NCBI GenBank assembly: GCA_023375785.1
Contig: SZWC01001596.1
Location: 101,799-165,798, forward strand
DNA length: 64,000 nt
Direction of reading: 5' to 3'
From: Penium margaritaceum
Taxonomy: Eukaryota > Streptophyta > Zygnematophyceae > Desmidiales > Peniaceae
The notes below the pieces were generated by a model that was not told where the DNA came from, searched no databases, and saw only the letters and a program-made list of their open reading frames with translations. Shown here piece by piece: positions 62,621 through 64,000 of this stretch. The translations under genes and the position numbers were made by a program. Each line of letters begins with the position of its first letter. Within the stretch, counting starts at the first letter, position 1.

Positions 62621-63235
62621 GGAGTGAGCGCAGGGCCGAAACCACATGCACAAAAGGGAGTTTTGGCGTGGGCGCAGGTTGTCGCGGAAAAAGGGCGATG
62701 CAGCCGGGTGGATCCGTGTGCCAAGTGACTGATGAAGGCGGATGATGGCGGAGGAAAGATTGATGATGGAGTGGGCGCAGGGGTGAACCGCGTGCGCTGA
62801 TGGACTTTTCGGCGTGGGCGCAGGTCGTCGCAAAAAAGGCAATGCAACCGGGCGGATCCTTGTGCCGTTCGTAGATACTGATGATTGTTGATGAATTTGA
62901 GGCTGACAATGATGGAGTGGGCGCAGGGGTGAACCACGTGCGCTGATGGAAGTTTCGGCGTGGGCGCGGGTCGTCGCGACTTGAGCGATGCGACCGAGCG
63001 GATCCTTGTGCCGGGCTGAAGTTGATGCTGAAGCGGAGCAAACGATTGATGGATGAGTGGGCGCAGGGGCAAAACCACGTGCGCTGCGAAGTTACGGCGT
63101 GGGCGCGGGTCGTCGCGGAAAGAGGCGATGCGACCAGGCGGATCCTTGTGCCAAGATATAAGCGATTGCCGAAACGGAGGAAGCGATTGATTGATGAGTG
63201 GGCGCAGGGGCGGAACCACGTGCGCGATAAAGCGA
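62621..63235 (-). repeat. GC-rich tandem repeats in the interior of D
   Basis: Five units starting near 62621, 62769, 62914, 63055 and 63195 (spacing about 140-146 bp). Each has GAGTGGGCGCAGGGG, a CACGTGCGCTG or similar box, GCGTGGGCGCAGGTCGTCGCG and GCGGATCCTTGTGCC. The long overlapping frames here (for example 62319-63437) follow from the GC-rich repeats and are not called as genes. Confidence 0.85.
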
Positions 63236-63496
63236 TGATGATGATGCTGATGCTGACGATGGATGGAGGGGCGATGCGGAGGATGCTGAAGATGGATGCG
63301 GAGGCGGCACTGATGATGCTGAGAGGACTGGAGTGGTGGAGGCGGCTGAAGACGAATACCGAGTGCTGATGATGATGGAGAAGACGGGAGACGGAAAGCG
63401 ACACGGGTGGAAAGAGAGAGGAGATGAGTTGCGGCACAGCAGGTGGAGGCGATGCGGTAGAAGGGTAGAGCGATGCAACTGCTTCTTTTCAGCGTT

Positions 63497-63712
63497 CAGG
63501 AGAGTGACGGCTTGTTCCCCAGTTGGCTCGGAAATGGGAGCAGGAAGACTGGTGCTGTCCGATATCCTGTCGACTGAAAGGTTGGTTGCGGTAGAGGGAG
63601 TCAGGTAGCGGGCAGGGTCGGCTGCTGATGCCAGGAGCGTGACGGCTTGTTCCCCAGTTGGCTCGGAAATGGGAGCAAGAAGACTGGTGGTGTCCGATAT
63701 CCTGACAGCGGC
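63497..63712 (-). repeat. Duplicated ~70-bp module in D
   Basis: Two near-identical copies about 139 bp apart of GAGTGACGGCTTGTTCCCC, then AGTTGGCTCGGAAATGGGAG, AAGACTGGT and TCCGATATCCTG. The same pair occurs in B near 13683 and 13829, so the duplication predates the split of the two elements or is kept by gene conversion. Confidence 0.82.
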
Positions 63713-64000
63713 AGTGTTGGATGCAGCTGCTGACGAGGCGATGAGGCGATACGAGAAGGCGGCTCGAGGCGACAGATGCGGGTAAGATGAGGATAACAGT
63801 CAGGAAGAGGCAGATGAAGCTGAATAGGCGTGAAGATAGGCAGGGAGATGCTGGCGGAGGCATATGTGATGAGGGGCAGCGAATGGTAGAGGGTAGGAAG
63901 CTTCTTGGTAGTTGACGACAGGCGGCGGCTCGAGAGTTGCTTGTGGCTGATGTGGACGACAAGTCACTAGTAGTTGGCCACGGGCGCGGAAATGGGCGCA

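Larger units (their letters stand above)
61102..64000 (-). mobile_element. LTR retrotransposon D (family B/D), runs off the window
   Basis: The 3' part of a minus-strand element: 3' LTR 61102-61758, polypurine tract, a remnant of the B/D protein, five GC-rich tandem repeats and the duplicated 70-bp module, in the same order as in B. The left flank is satellite S6 (CACCG before the TG). The interior ends at GGAAATGGGCGCA, which matches about 14175 in B, so the primer-binding site should lie about 200 bp past the window. It is broken. Confidence 0.88.

Overview
This window holds no recognisable host gene. It is a heterochromatin-like block made of tandem satellites interrupted by LTR retrotransposons, all of which are treated here as fossils. 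The primer-binding sites beside three elements read TGGTATCAGAGC or TGGTACCAGAGC, the 3' end complement of initiator-Met tRNA as used by plant Copia elements. This points to a land plant or other green-lineage nucleus, but the species cannot be named. Long stretches of satellite carry mutually similar short ORFs; these are by-products of the repeat, not genes.

Layout. 1-169: 10-bp minisatellite. 170-7362: 11-bp minisatellite (core CCCTAGTTGCG), holding a solo LTR of family A (5513-6263) and ending in an inverted tip and a large palindrome (7363-7472). From 7363 on, a roughly 190-bp satellite dominates, about 39 kb or some 205 monomers. Its orientation is forward at 7363-8288 (S1), reverse at 15046-18567 (S2), forward at 18568-22845 (S3) and reverse from 22841 to 61101 (S4, S5 and S6, really one array of about 30 kb split by two insertions). 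Between S1 and S2 lies a composite of element C (8289-11380, truncated) and element B (11381-15045). Element E (37813-41697, target duplication ACTTG) and element A (42267-46235, target duplication AAAGT) each sit inside the reverse array. Element D, a relative of B, starts at 61102 and runs off the right edge.

Element content. Only A has recognisable Copia parts: a gag frame, a zinc-knuckle-like stretch and integrase-like remnants. Reverse transcriptase and RNase H are not seen. B, C, D and E look non-autonomous. Each has one main frame on its own strand ending about 210-290 bp before the 3' LTR. The frame in B and its counterpart in D are of unknown family, but differ mostly at silent positions in their core.

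Most interesting signals. (1) Two unrelated LTR families entered the same 11-bp spot of the satellite monomer, and an older duplicate of the array preserves the empty site of A. (2) The satellite orientation changes are explained by one inversion of about 7.2 kb with a breakpoint at the LTR edge of B. (3) The 190-bp array has long-range higher-order duplications at constant offsets (6996, 6822 and 759 bp). (4) A small two-tier hairpin with changing but still paired stems recurs in the LTRs of different families. (5) An unrecognised protein frame in the B/D family shows signs of past purifying selection. All divergence statements come from reading by eye and have not been computed.
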